The notes beneath the pieces are model-generated. The model was not told the DNA's origin, made no database searches, and was given only the letters and a program-made list of their open reading frames with translations. A program made the position numbers and the translations under genes. From a virus, in IMG/VR virus record IMGVR_UViG_3300020179_000002, positions 1-56,560 of that record: a DNA stretch of 56,560 nt; one strand, 5' to 3'. This document shows, piece by piece, positions 15,663 to 25,938 of this stretch (its first letter is position 1; each line of letters starts with the position of its first letter).

Positions 15663-18600
15663 TGACCAAATACGCCTACGACTACGCGATTGAGCCCGGC
15701 GGTATGGGCCTTGAGGCGATGAACGAAAATATTCGTAACTTCTTCGCAAACAATCCCACTGAGGAGGCGACGAAGGCCGCGATGGCCAAATACTTAGTGC
15801 GCGATGAAGATATTTTACGCGCTACCGGTAGAAGCTTTAACGACTACTTTCCTACGGTCGACGAAAATATGGGCGCTCCTGCCGGAGGTGTTCCGGGCGT
15901 TGGACCTTTAGGGTCTTTAGCCAGCGGTACCAGCACAGCACCATTGACCGGAGCGTTGAAAACTGCGGTTTCAACAGTTCCTGGCACAGACTTAACTTAC
16001 ACCCGAACAGCGGACGACGCAGGATGGCTAACAAACATTCGTCAGGGTTACGGACCACAGGGCCAAGGTGCTAGGACCGAGGAGCAGATTCCAAGCCTTT
16101 ATCGCGATCCGAATTCGGGTTATGGTGTAGGTGTCGAACTGGAAAATGGACAAGTTCAGAAGCTCGTTTATTACGACCCGCAAGGGCGAAAATTAAGGTC
16201 TAGCATTTTCACGGCTCCGGAACTTTATAGAAACGCGAGTGAATTCGGTATCGATCTAAGCGGGATAGGAAGTCTTGGAACAGCGCTCGACGCAGCAGGC
16301 GTGGGTTACAGGCCCGGTGAACTCTACGCTGGTGTAGGCTCAAACTTGGGGATTAATTTCGACGATGTGGCTGCCGGAAAATTAGGTTCAGCCTATGATT
16401 GGACTAAAGACCCATTTGCGTCGACTAAGGGACCGGGTGCACAGCAACGTTTGGCCAACGATCAGGCATTAGCGCAGACTCTAGGTATAAAATCCGAGCT
16501 TTCAGAGAACCTAGCTACAATAGATCCGTATAAGGGACCTACTGGGACTAGAAATTTCGCTGTAGTCATCCCAAGCATATCTGGTTCGCCCACTGTTGCC
16601 TACTATGCTACTGCTGAGGAAGCGGAGGCTGCAAAGTACTTGTACGGCGGCACGCTTTATAATGTCGCGGATCAGCCATTGGATGTTAATAATGACGGAA
16701 CTGTCACTGCTTCGGGAAGAGCGAAGGCCGTTACGCCAACAAGCGCGACATCGAATGCCGGTTCGTTAACATCAAGCACCAAATCTAACACGGGTGGTGA
16801 AACTGCTGGTTCGTTAACATCGAGCACCACATCTAACACGGGTGGTGCAACTGCCGGTGCGTTAACATCAAGCACGAAATCTAACGCACTCGATACCACC
16901 AATGACACATCGAGTAGAGGTGCATTACAACGCTCAAACGGGTTTACACAGCAGGATTCGTATCAAGAGGATTCCGGAATTCCGATCTCGGTCGGTGATC
17001 CGACGAAAATGACCGATTACCGGGGGAACGTCTACGACACGAAGCAGGTGTTAGGCTTAGCAAGCCAACTGGTGCCCCTCGTCGATCTTTCGCAGTCCAA
17101 AGGCGGTGTCTATGGTACTCAGGGTGAATCGGTAGGCTTCGACTTTGACCAAACGGCGGCGGTGTTGGGGCGTGCCCCCTCCTCTGCTGAACAAGTCGTG
17201 ATAGACATGGCGAGGCAGTTAATCGACTCCGGGATCACGAACGTTGAGCAATTGGGTGGATTGAAAGCCCATACATTCGAAGACACCGAGGTTACTGAAC
17301 AGGGTAACTACACTACGCAAAGACAAGGTCTGATCGACCCGACCGGCAAAGAATTTTACAGTACCTTTGGTTCCACCTACACCGGACCCGGTGGGACAAT
17401 GTACAACCTGATGCTAGGTGAGGGTGGCCCCAAGATCACGACCTCTGGAGTCAGCACTAGCGATCTTGATAAAGTCGGACCTGCGTTAACGATTCTTTCT
17501 TTCATTCCTGCCACCGCGCCCTTTGCTCGGGTGCTAAATGGAGTGATCGCAGCCAGCCAAGGCAACGTGCTCGGTGCTGGGGCGAGCCTATTGGGGGCCG
17601 GTGGATTCGCGGATGCCTCCGCTGTGCTTCGAGCCGCAGACGCCGCGCAGAAGGGCAACGTCATGGGTGCACTCTCCACCCTGGCCGGAACCACGATGGG
17701 GGCGGAACTAGCAGGAACTAGCCTAGGTGGTAACATCACGCTGGGCGACACACTCAACGCCGCGAGTACGATTACGAAGATTCAGTCCGGGGACATAGTC
17801 GGAGCACTGGATTCGGCGTCGAAGCTCACCGGCAGTACCGACATGCAAACCGCCGCGACCGCACTTAAGGTCATTAGAGCGGTGGAGAGCGGTAACTTTA
17901 ACGCAGCAGTAATGGCAGCTGGGGATCTCACTCGTACCATCGATAAAGCGACCGCGAATTCCCAGGTCGCTGCGCTCTCTACTGCCGGACAAGAAAGTCT
18001 TGACGCCAAGCAGGATTTAGGAGCTTCGGCCTTCGCCGCTGCTAAAGCCGCAGGAGCAGACGACCAGACCGCATTCGAAGTCTCAAAGGCAGTGACCACC
18101 GGTGCGGTAGCGCCAGCGGCAGTTACAACTTCGCGCGACACCAGCTACGATCCAGATCTCGTGGATGCTACCGCAGGGCAAGCGCTCGCTACCCAAATCG
18201 CGAATGCGCAAGAAGCGGTGCGAATGGGTGCGGGGGAAGCCGTGGGTACGAGCGAAATCAAGGCAGGAGCCGGTGAGTTCGCAGGAGCGGGTGCTTCTCA
18301 GGCGGTGAGCGAGAAGATCTCAAACGCTCCGAATTTCAGCGCTGCCTACGCTGCAGCGAGAGAAGCATTCGGTCCTAACTCCACCTTTAATTACCAAGGA
18401 AAGCTTTACAGCACTGCGACCTTCCAAGAAGATCCAAAACTGGGTCTTACCCCAGTTGAGGGTAGTGGTCGGGGTGTGGCCTCGGGCAAGACCGCCGAGC
18501 AGGAAGCCGCGCTTCTTAACACCGCCAATGCACTCGCTGCTGCACAAAGCGCGAAGCCTGCGGAATCCACCGGGTTCTTCCAGAATCTGTCGAATGCACT

Positions 18601-21100
18601 CTCGAACCAGATGAAACTCAGCAGTGACGCCGCGAACGCTTACCTGCAGAATAACCCAAATTCCCCGATTACTCAGTCGGTGAGTACCGCACTCGAAGCC
18701 GCAGGGGAGTTGCAGAAGAATGTGATCGGTGGCACCGCGCTCATGCTTGATAACAAACCTGTGGCCGACGCTTTCATTAAGGGCGGAAACGAATTAATCA
18801 AGCTTGGGCAGTCAATCGGCGCCGGCCCACAAGACACTAAGAACTGGAACGACACCCTGCAGCTGGTGGACCAAGCGCAAGGCCTCGAAAAGCTCGGAGT
18901 GATCGCCGGTCGAATCATCGATGGAACGAGCGGACTCGGGAGACAAACGGCGGTTGAACTTCGCCAAGAACTACCCGCACTTTTCCTCGGTGGTGGCACG
19001 GCGCGTGGTGTGCTCGTGGCCAGCGGACTTATTGACACCAAAGACACCGCAGGTGGCGCAGCCATTGATGCGTACGACGATGCGGTAAAGGCCGGTAAAA
19101 ATCATAACGACGCACTTGCCGATGCTCGCAAAGCGGGGTTCGCCGCTGGGGCTACTGAAGCGGCAGTGCAGTTAACGATTGGTAAGCTCGGCGATCTCGC
19201 GCTCGGTAAGCTCGACAATGTGATCTCTAAAGGCGTCGGAAGAGTCGGTGCTGAGGGAGTCACCGAGGGTGGACAAGAGGGCTTCGCCTCAGCAGCGGTA
19301 GATGTGGCTCTCGGCCGCGATATCGATGTGAACAAGGCACTCACTCAAGCGGTAGCAGGTGCTGCAGTAGGGAAAAGCACGACAGCTACGACGTCACCGG
19401 TCTCCGGGGTCCAGGACGCTACCGAATTGCGTGAAGCCGCAGTAGATTCCCAGGGTGTGAGCAACGCGGTGAATAACTTGAAAAGCCTGTACGGGAGCGA
19501 CAAAGCGTCGACTATCGTGCAATCGCTCACTTCCGCTACGGATCTTAATGCTGCGGGGCAATCGATCGCGAAGGACCTCTCCGGTATCATGGGCGATGAC
19601 GCGGCGGTGAAGACCGCGAACACGTTAGTGTCGAACTTCGCCGTGAACAATGCAGCAGACACGATGGCCACTCAAGGCCTGAGTGTTAATAACCTTTCCA
19701 CCGTAGTAGGTAACACCGATTCAGGCGGTACGATCACCCTCGGCGACGCGCTCGGAGCCGCAATCACCGGGAACGGGGTGGGTGTGGATACCAGCACCGT
19801 GGTGGGTACGAAAGCCGACGGCTCTAACCTCACACTTGGTGAACTTTCAGGTGTAGTGAAGGGTGGCGGCACCTCGGTGACCACCGCGACCGGACCCGCA
19901 GTTACGGCGGGGACCGGTATTGATACTAAGTCTGGGGTAGTAACTGGTACTGATACCAAATCTGGGGTAATAACTGGTACTGATACCAAATCTGGGGTAA
20001 TAACTGGTACTGATACCAAATCTGGGGTGACGACCGATACGACTACGGACACGAACAACAATACGACCACCCAGACCTCGACGGATACAAACACAAACGT
20101 CACGACCCAAGTAACCACGAACAACAATACTGGGGCAACGACGACTGTTACCACCGATCCGACGCTGGGAACGACCACCCAGACGACGACGACTACAAAT
20201 GGTACCTCCACCACCACGGTCGATACTACTTCTAATGTAACCACAAACGTCACCACGGACACTACGACTGGGATAAACACGCAAATCGTGTTGAATTCCG
20301 ACTCGGGTGAAGTGGTCATTACCAAGGTAGACCCGGTAAATAACGAGGTGATCGAGACCATCACCAAGACCGAGGAAGAACTAACTCCCGAGGAGATAGA
20401 GAAGCTCACCGTGTCGGAGCCTAAACCGGTGACGAAGACCGCAGAGAAAAAACCGACCTCTAAAAAAGCCGCGACACCGAAACCCTCAGGCGGCGGGATG
20501 ACGCTCGGTCAAGGTCCACAGGCGACGTCCAAGATTGAGATGCCCGAAGAGGCGTGGCTAGGTGGAAGATTCCGCACCGATCTGCCCTCAATCGCGGCGA
20601 TGTTTCCGTTTCTTTTCCCCTCCCAAGAGCAGCAGGACACGGCGGCGGTGTCCGCGCTGCGCCGCGCCTCAGGTGTCGAACCCCAAATACCCAAGAAGGA
20701 TGCTATGGATTATTACGCATACGGTAAAGAACCATCAATCGACAGCGTACTCGATCCATACTTAAACGGGGGATCTGTCCAAAAGTACGCCCAGGGTGGT
20801 ATAATAATGCCTTCGGCGCTGCAAGCCGCAGCCGGTGGGACTCCGCACAAGGGTTCGCACTACGTGCAGGGCGCAGGGGGTGGGCAGGACGACCTGATCC
20901 CGGCGAGGCTTGCGGACGGTGAGTACGTGTTCGATGCAGAAATCGTAGCGGCACTGGGTGATGGGTCGAACAAAGAAGGGGCACGGAGATTGGATGCCAT
21001 GCGAGAAGCGATCAGGAAGCACAAGCGATCGGGGTCCTTGAAGAAGATCCCACCACCCGCCAAGAATCCACTCGCGTACTTTAAGGAAGCGAACAAATGA
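15662..21100 (+). CDS. Giant virion protein (1,812 aa), probable internal or ejection protein
   Basis: The largest protein of the phage. Residues 1-360 are a mixed soluble region; 365-425 contain a 16-residue repeat (GSLTSSTKSNTGGETA); 600-1350 are Ala-rich helical with hydrophobic stretches; 1410-1530 are almost pure Thr/Asp/Asn/Gly with a tandem 10-residue repeat (TDTKSGVITG). The last ~110 residues have GGSVQKYAQGGIIMP and DDLIPARLADGEYVF, a phrase also seen near the ends of phage tape-measure and internal proteins. Large Ala-rich proteins downstream of the nozzle gene are typically packed in the head and injected. Ejection role inferred. Confidence 0.65.
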   Translation: MTKYAYDYAIEPGGMGLEAMNENIRNFFANNPTEEATKAAMAKYLVRDEDILRATGRSFNDYFPTVDENMGAPAGGVPGVGPLGSLASGTSTAPLTGALKTAVSTVPGTDLTYTRTADDAGWLTNIRQGYGPQGQGARTEEQIPSLYRDPNSGYGVGVELENGQVQKLVYYDPQGRKLRSSIFTAPELYRNASEFGIDLSGIGSLGTALDAAGVGYRPGELYAGVGSNLGINFDDVAAGKLGSAYDWTKDPFASTKGPGAQQRLANDQALAQTLGIKSELSENLATIDPYKGPTGTRNFAVVIPSISGSPTVAYYATAEEAEAAKYLYGGTLYNVADQPLDVNNDGTVTASGRAKAVTPTSATSNAGSLTSSTKSNTGGETAGSLTSSTTSNTGGATAGALTSSTKSNALDTTNDTSSRGALQRSNGFTQQDSYQEDSGIPISVGDPTKMTDYRGNVYDTKQVLGLASQLVPLVDLSQSKGGVYGTQGESVGFDFDQTAAVLGRAPSSAEQVVIDMARQLIDSGITNVEQLGGLKAHTFEDTEVTEQGNYTTQRQGLIDPTGKEFYSTFGSTYTGPGGTMYNLMLGEGGPKITTSGVSTSDLDKVGPALTILSFIPATAPFARVLNGVIAASQGNVLGAGASLLGAGGFADASAVLRAADAAQKGNVMGALSTLAGTTMGAELAGTSLGGNITLGDTLNAASTITKIQSGDIVGALDSASKLTGSTDMQTAATALKVIRAVESGNFNAAVMAAGDLTRTIDKATANSQVAALSTAGQESLDAKQDLGASAFAAAKAAGADDQTAFEVSKAVTTGAVAPAAVTTSRDTSYDPDLVDATAGQALATQIANAQEAVRMGAGEAVGTSEIKAGAGEFAGAGASQAVSEKISNAPNFSAAYAAAREAFGPNSTFNYQGKLYSTATFQEDPKLGLTPVEGSGRGVASGKTAEQEAALLNTANALAAAQSAKPAESTGFFQNLSNALSNQMKLSSDAANAYLQNNPNSPITQSVSTALEAAGELQKNVIGGTALMLDNKPVADAFIKGGNELIKLGQSIGAGPQDTKNWNDTLQLVDQAQGLEKLGVIAGRIIDGTSGLGRQTAVELRQELPALFLGGGTARGVLVASGLIDTKDTAGGAAIDAYDDAVKAGKNHNDALADARKAGFAAGATEAAVQLTIGKLGDLALGKLDNVISKGVGRVGAEGVTEGGQEGFASAAVDVALGRDIDVNKALTQAVAGAAVGKSTTATTSPVSGVQDATELREAAVDSQGVSNAVNNLKSLYGSDKASTIVQSLTSATDLNAAGQSIAKDLSGIMGDDAAVKTANTLVSNFAVNNAADTMATQGLSVNNLSTVVGNTDSGGTITLGDALGAAITGNGVGVDTSTVVGTKADGSNLTLGELSGVVKGGGTSVTTATGPAVTAGTGIDTKSGVVTGTDTKSGVITGTDTKSGVITGTDTKSGVTTDTTTDTNNNTTTQTSTDTNTNVTTQVTTNNNTGATTTVTTDPTLGTTTQTTTTTNGTSTTTVDTTSNVTTNVTTDTTTGINTQIVLNSDSGEVVITKVDPVNNEVIETITKTEEELTPEEIEKLTVSEPKPVTKTAEKKPTSKKAATPKPSGGGMTLGQGPQATSKIEMPEEAWLGGRFRTDLPSIAAMFPFLFPSQEQQDTAAVSALRRASGVEPQIPKKDAMDYYAYGKEPSIDSVLDPYLNGGSVQKYAQGGIIMPSALQAAAGGTPHKGSHYVQGAGGGQDDLIPARLADGEYVFDAEIVAALGDGSNKEGARRLDAMREAIRKHKRSGSLKKIPPPAKNPLAYFKEANK
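16760..16890 (+). repeat. 48-bp tandem repeat, 2.7 copies
   Basis: Units begin at 16760, 16808 and 16856 and encode the 16-residue block GSLTSSTKSNTGGETA with small changes. The copies are nearly identical at DNA level, showing recent duplication. It forms a flexible Ser/Thr linker in the giant virion protein. Confidence 0.85.
19921..20030 (+). repeat. 30-bp tandem repeat, 3.7 copies
   Basis: Units begin at 19921, 19951, 19981 and 20011; the second and third are identical (start TGATACCAAATCTGGGGTAA). They encode TDTKSGVITG repeats in a Thr-rich linker of the giant virion protein. Such slippage-prone tracts often vary in copy number between related phages. Confidence 0.9.
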
Positions 21101-22149
21101 GCCTCACCCAAGGATCATCGTTACCTGACGTAACGACCAAAAAAACGATCGGTACAGCAGGCCCTGATTGGTATAATACATACCTGGAGAATCTAGCGAA
21201 AGCCGGATCGGGTGCGCTTGGTACAACGTCGGCGGAGGGAGTATTCACGCCGAAAACCGGTGCGGAACTGGTCGCTGGATTCGACCCGCTGCAGACCTCA
21301 GCGTTGGCCCGGGGTGCCACCGAACTCGAGGGGTACAGCGATTATTTCTCCGATGCGGCCGATTTGGCCGAAATGGCTGGGCAGGGGATAACCCCAGAAC
21401 TAATCGCCCAATACCTGAACCCTTTCGTCTCGGGCTTCACCCCAGAGGGTGGTGGAGCACGCGTACCGGGAGTAATCGACGAGATGGAGAGGCTCTCGCA
21501 GCAGAATATGCAGCGGAACCTCACCCCAGCGTTGAAAGCCTTCTTCGGAGGTACAGGCGGTACTGGGTCGCAACGCATGCTCGGAGCTATGGGACAGATG
21601 GGGGCTGACGTCCAGGCGAATCTTACCGGTGCGCAGACTCGAGCGCTCGCGGACGCTTACAACGAAGCGGTGAAGACCGCAGGTACCCAGGCCGGACTCT
21701 ACCGAACCGCAGCGGAGACCACGAAAGGTCTCGGGCAAGCGGACCTGGACGCAGCTATTAAATCGATCACCGGTCAATTTGACCTAGGCACGAAGAGCCA
21801 AGCGCAAGAGCAGGCGAAGCTTCTTGCACCAATCGCTGCGGCTACCGGTGCTGGAAACATTTTCGCGAATTTGAAGGTTCCGACCACAGTGACCGAGGAC
21901 TTCAAGGGACCAATGCCGGGTGCCTACGCCTCCTCGCCACTCTCGCAAATCGCCGGACTCGGATCGCTCTTCGCGGCGGGTGCAGGGGGTACTTCGGCAG
22001 TCCAAGGAATTACCGACACCTTCAAGAGCCTTTTTGGTTCGGGCAGCGATGGTGGCGGTGCACTTTCTGATTGGTATAAATCGAACGTAGAATGGTCGCC
22101 TGCTACGAACGTCGACAATTCGTGGGGCAAGGACTTCGGGGATATCTAA
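21097..22149 (+). CDS. Internal virion / ejection protein, probable
   Basis: A 350-aa Ala/Gly-rich, largely helical protein whose start overlaps the giant gene's end (ATGA). It shows segments such as FDPLQTSALARGATELEGY, NPFVSGFTPEGGG and a Gly-rich turn FFGGTGGTGSQRMLG, then a long helical region and a hydrophobic patch (IAGLGSLFAAGAGG) near residue 285. Similar proteins follow nozzle genes in podoviruses and are packaged in the capsid for injection. No catalytic motif seen. Role inferred from context. Confidence 0.6.
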   Translation: MSLTQGSSLPDVTTKKTIGTAGPDWYNTYLENLAKAGSGALGTTSAEGVFTPKTGAELVAGFDPLQTSALARGATELEGYSDYFSDAADLAEMAGQGITPELIAQYLNPFVSGFTPEGGGARVPGVIDEMERLSQQNMQRNLTPALKAFFGGTGGTGSQRMLGAMGQMGADVQANLTGAQTRALADAYNEAVKTAGTQAGLYRTAAETTKGLGQADLDAAIKSITGQFDLGTKSQAQEQAKLLAPIAAATGAGNIFANLKVPTTVTEDFKGPMPGAYASSPLSQIAGLGSLFAAGAGGTSAVQGITDTFKSLFGSGSDGGGALSDWYKSNVEWSPATNVDNSWGKDFGDI

Positions 22150-22150
22150 C

Positions 22151-23773
22151 ATGACCACATCTGCTGGAGATTCAGGCGCGGAAGGCTACAGCCCACTTCT
22201 GGCGCAAATGCTCAAAATCGACCCGAATAAACTCGGGGAGGTATCCTTGTCCGCGCTCGGTAGACAAGCGATGGGGGCGGAGACCGAAGCCTACAAAGCA
22301 GCGATGACCGAGGTGACGGCGGCGCGGGAAGCGATGAAAGCCGCACTCGAAAACCGTAAGGGGCGAGTGGATCCCACGATGCTCGCACTCGCTCAAGGAT
22401 TCCTAGCACCCACAAGAACCGGCTCTTTTGGTGAATCGCTCGGTGCCGCAGTGGGGTCTTACCAACAAGCTCAAGCCAGAGAGGAATCCCGTGCAGCTGA
22501 ACTCGCGAAAATGCGCTTGGAACTTGCAAACGCTGCGATTCGAGAAGAGAAGGAGGCAGCAACACTGGGCCTCAACGTTGCATCGAAGCTTACCCCGAAG
22601 CTCACCGCTTTTCAGCTCCAAGTACAATCCGAGGGTCTAGACCCCCGATCCCCGAAAGGAATCGGGCGAATTCTAGAGCTACTGGCGATTGACAAGGCCA
22701 CACCTGAGATGCGTGAGTTCGCAGCAAGTGCGAACATTAAACTTACCGACCCCACGTTCCCCGCAGCATTCAAATCGGCACAGGCTGCGAAACCGCTAAC
22801 CGACGTCGCGGCGAGACTCGGAGTCGATGTACGCACCCCCGAGGGTCGGCAATCGGCCCAAGCCGAGTTGCAACGGGAGGCCTTCCGTAAGGAGAATCCC
22901 GAGGTGGCAAAAGCGCTGGCCTCCTTCGGTGGAGACCCGCTAAAGATCGGCGATCGTCAACGCGCGGAGCAAATCGTCACACGCACTCGAACTCTTGAAG
23001 AATCTTCGAAATCTCAAAGCATCGCAACGGCGAAGCTTCAAGCCGACCGTTTGCGCCAGGAGATCGAAGAGAATCGCCGTACGAATAACACCCCCGCAGT
23101 CGCCGAGGCCGCGAGAGCAGCCGGGGTACCGTTGGATACTACCGACCGGTACGCGGGGTTGACGCCCAAAGAGAGGGCCGAACAGCAGACTCGGGACCGG
23201 GAAGCTGCAGACAAGTACGTGTCCGAAAAGATTAACCCCTTCCTCGCGGGACTTGACGACGATGTTAATAACCTACGCCGCGCACTGGAACTTAACAAAC
23301 AGATCAACACCGGAATGGTGAAGGGAATGGGTTACGGAATCGGTGAGACCGCTAAATTGCTCTCTGGCGACCGTGCAAAATTTAATGAGTTTGATTCACT
23401 AGCTGCGTTGGCCGCGAAGCAGAACCGGATCCCGGGTGACTCCAACGTGTCGAACATCGATGTGCAAATGATGCGCCTCGGAACGTTCTCCTCGGACAAG
23501 GAGCCGAGCAGCAATGACACCATCATCCAATTCCAGTTGGCTCAAAGACTACGCGACCGCGATTACCAGAACTATATGTCCAATTATGCGGCGGTTAACG
23601 GTGCTATTACTCCTCGTGCTACTTCTGAGTGGCGGAGATATTTGGATGCTAATCCTATCACTGCTCGAGACAAAAACGGTAAACTGATCATGAACCCGAA
23701 TTGGGTACCGTACACCACCTATTTTTCCGCTCCGCGAGTGAAGGTCGACGCCAGCGGTAAGGAGACACAGTAA
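22151..23773 (+). CDS. Internal virion protein, coiled-coil rich
   Basis: A 540-aa charged, helical protein. Residues 45-130 (ETEAYKAAMTEVTAAREAMK, then a Gln/Glu-rich stretch) and 250-330 predict coiled coils. A conserved-looking end contains MRLGTFSSDKEPSSNDT and a Trp/Tyr-rich tail. It lies in a four-gene set of large Ala/Glu-rich proteins with one-base gaps or overlaps, as with ejection protein operons of podoviruses. I see no lytic transglycosylase motif here or in its neighbours. Confidence 0.6.
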   Translation: MTTSAGDSGAEGYSPLLAQMLKIDPNKLGEVSLSALGRQAMGAETEAYKAAMTEVTAAREAMKAALENRKGRVDPTMLALAQGFLAPTRTGSFGESLGAAVGSYQQAQAREESRAAELAKMRLELANAAIREEKEAATLGLNVASKLTPKLTAFQLQVQSEGLDPRSPKGIGRILELLAIDKATPEMREFAASANIKLTDPTFPAAFKSAQAAKPLTDVAARLGVDVRTPEGRQSAQAELQREAFRKENPEVAKALASFGGDPLKIGDRQRAEQIVTRTRTLEESSKSQSIATAKLQADRLRQEIEENRRTNNTPAVAEAARAAGVPLDTTDRYAGLTPKERAEQQTRDREAADKYVSEKINPFLAGLDDDVNNLRRALELNKQINTGMVKGMGYGIGETAKLLSGDRAKFNEFDSLAALAAKQNRIPGDSNVSNIDVQMMRLGTFSSDKEPSSNDTIIQFQLAQRLRDRDYQNYMSNYAAVNGAITPRATSEWRRYLDANPITARDKNGKLIMNPNWVPYTTYFSAPRVKVDASGKETQ

Positions 23774-25791
23774 TGGCTAAAGAGCGGTTGATCAATGGCG
23801 TCATCTACGAATTCCCGGACGATGCGAGAGACGCGACTATCGAGCGATTCGTGGCACGAAAGACCGGTAGCGCACAGGGCTGGACTCCGAAGACGCCAGT
23901 CAAGCGCGAAGAGCCGAATCTCTCCGGTATGCCTGCCGCATTCGCGCAGGGCCTTACGATGGGGTTCGCGGACGAAGCCATGGCTCGTGCTCGATCGCTC
24001 GGTGGTGGCGACTACTCGGATCTCGTCAAAGCCGAACGCGAATCACTCCGCAAGTACCAAGAAGAGCACCCGATAAAGAGCACATTGGCCGAGGTGGCCG
24101 GTGCAGCAGTCCCTGCAGTACTCACGGGTGGGGCGTCTTTGGCTCCACAAGTCCCGGCGAGATTGGCACCTAAACTCGCGCAGTTCCTCTTCGGCTCCTC
24201 CCCCTCGATCCCCAGAGCAATGGGGTACGGTGCGGGGCAGGGTGCGATCACCGCAGCTGGAACCACCGAGAAGCCACTGAGTGAACTTCCCGCCGAAATG
24301 ACCCGGGGTGCAGCACAAGGGTCGCTCTTCGCGGGTGGGCTAGGGGCGCTCGGCAAGTACGTAGTGATGCCCTCCTTCCGAGCGCTAAAGACCGCGATGG
24401 GATTCAGCGACGATAACAAAGCCGCAGACATTGTCATCGCCCGGGCACTTCAGCAGGACGGCAAGACTCCGGAGCAGGCACTCGCCACACTCCAAGCGGT
24501 ACAGCGTGGTGAAATGACCCTGGCCGACGTCGGGGAAGCCACCGCGAACCTGCTTCGTCGTGCCTCCCAGGCACCGGGACAGGCGAGAGATATAACCAAG
24601 AGCGCCCTCGTACAGCGCGAGGTAGGACGAGTCCCCCGGGTGTCCGATGACCTCCGCACCTTAATGTCGGGCAGCAAAGACTTCTACACCGACGTCCAGA
24701 ACCTGCTCGATTACAGGCGAAAATCGGCTAATGCGCTTTACACGGATGCGTGGTCGAATGCCCCCACATTCACCGCGCAGAATTCGCAAGATTTAGCTAA
24801 GCTCGCGAGTCTACCCTCGTTTAAAGAGGCGATGAAGGTCGGCCAGCGCCGGATGGAAGACCAAGGGATCGATATTTCGAATCCCCAAAACGTGCTCCGT
24901 GGGTTGCACGAGACGAAGCTCGCACTGGACGATCTGATCGCTGCACAGACGGACTCGATCACCCGTAAAGTGTCGCACCAGGGCGTGACCTACATGGACA
25001 TGCGGAACCGTCTCGTCCGCGAAATGGAGAAGCTTTCACCCCAGTACCGACAGGCAAGACTCCAGTACGCCGGGGATTCCGAGATGCTGGACGCCATGGA
25101 GAAGGGTAGACGCGTGTACCAGTCGCCTGAAATGATTATGCGGCGCGAGATCGCGGATTTCTCTCAGAATCCCTCGGTCTACGACGCTTACCGTGCTGGG
25201 ATCGCGCAATCGATGCTCGAAAGACTCCGCGCTGGGGGTGGTGCAGCGGACCCGCTACGGACTGTGTTCCCTAAGGATAGCGAAGCCAAAATACGGCAAG
25301 CGTTCAGGGACGACCGAGCATTCGACGAGTTCAAGAGCCGACTTCTCGAGGAATCTAAGATGCTCAACACCGAGAAAGCCGGGTTTCGACGGACTGCGAT
25401 CGACGCCGACCTCGACACCCAAGGAGCTTCAGGAGTGGGCGCTGCTCGTGCGCTCCTATCAGGAAGCCCGGTCCAAGCGGCGCTCGAAGCCCTCCGCGCA
25501 ACGTTCCCCCGGATAACTGGGATGCCGGAACAGACGGCACAATCTGTAGCGAGTAAGCTCACTACTCCGACCACGGGACTGGATCCGGTGATCGAGGGAA
25601 TCATGCGGAACCTGCAGGCTGAAGAGGCGGTGTTAAAATCCCAATCCGCTCTGGCGAACATTGGTGGAGCACTCGCCGGAAGTCAAGCGGCAGCAAGGAA
25701 GCCCACTCCTCAATACCCGGAGGACACCCAGGGACGCGAGGATGGGTCTCCGACTGATTCCTTGGGGTCTCCGTTGAGCTTGCAGAGGTAG
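23773..25791 (+). CDS. Internal virion protein, probable DNA-ejection protein
   Basis: A 672-aa protein, last gene of the late block. After ~50 polar residues it has a run of Gly/Ala-rich hydrophobic segments (AAFAQGLTMGFADEAMARA; EVAGAAVPAVLTGGASLAP; MGYGAGQGAITAAG; SLFAGGLGALGKYV), suggesting membrane insertion, followed by a long charged helical part. This two-part design is typical of injected podovirus proteins that line a channel through the cell envelope. The C-terminal 40 residues are polar and Pro-rich. Its TAG is followed by 500 bp of noncoding DNA. Confidence 0.6.
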   Translation: MAKERLINGVIYEFPDDARDATIERFVARKTGSAQGWTPKTPVKREEPNLSGMPAAFAQGLTMGFADEAMARARSLGGGDYSDLVKAERESLRKYQEEHPIKSTLAEVAGAAVPAVLTGGASLAPQVPARLAPKLAQFLFGSSPSIPRAMGYGAGQGAITAAGTTEKPLSELPAEMTRGAAQGSLFAGGLGALGKYVVMPSFRALKTAMGFSDDNKAADIVIARALQQDGKTPEQALATLQAVQRGEMTLADVGEATANLLRRASQAPGQARDITKSALVQREVGRVPRVSDDLRTLMSGSKDFYTDVQNLLDYRRKSANALYTDAWSNAPTFTAQNSQDLAKLASLPSFKEAMKVGQRRMEDQGIDISNPQNVLRGLHETKLALDDLIAAQTDSITRKVSHQGVTYMDMRNRLVREMEKLSPQYRQARLQYAGDSEMLDAMEKGRRVYQSPEMIMRREIADFSQNPSVYDAYRAGIAQSMLERLRAGGGAADPLRTVFPKDSEAKIRQAFRDDRAFDEFKSRLLEESKMLNTEKAGFRRTAIDADLDTQGASGVGAARALLSGSPVQAALEALRATFPRITGMPEQTAQSVASKLTTPTTGLDPVIEGIMRNLQAEEAVLKSQSALANIGGALAGSQAAARKPTPQYPEDTQGREDGSPTDSLGSPLSLQR

Positions 25792-25938
25792 CAAGCTATG
25801 TTAGTAGCCACCGGGGGTTTGAACGCCTCCGAGAGGCTCTCCTTGTGATTCTTATTTCGCACACCCGCATGAACCCTATCCCGGTGACGACCTATGTGGC
25901 CCGTGGAGCAGGGTTGCCGTCTGGAACCCCTTAGGACT

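Noticed and set aside
19672-20409. Minus-strand 245-codon open frame
   Set aside because: Low-complexity Val/Thr/Ser antisense of the Thr-rich tandem-repeat linker; no ribosome binding site and entirely inside a confident gene.
20793-20802. TATAAT in the 3' end of the giant virion gene as a promoter
   Set aside because: No -35-like hexamer at a fitting distance and no gene start nearby; probably chance within GGIIMP codons.
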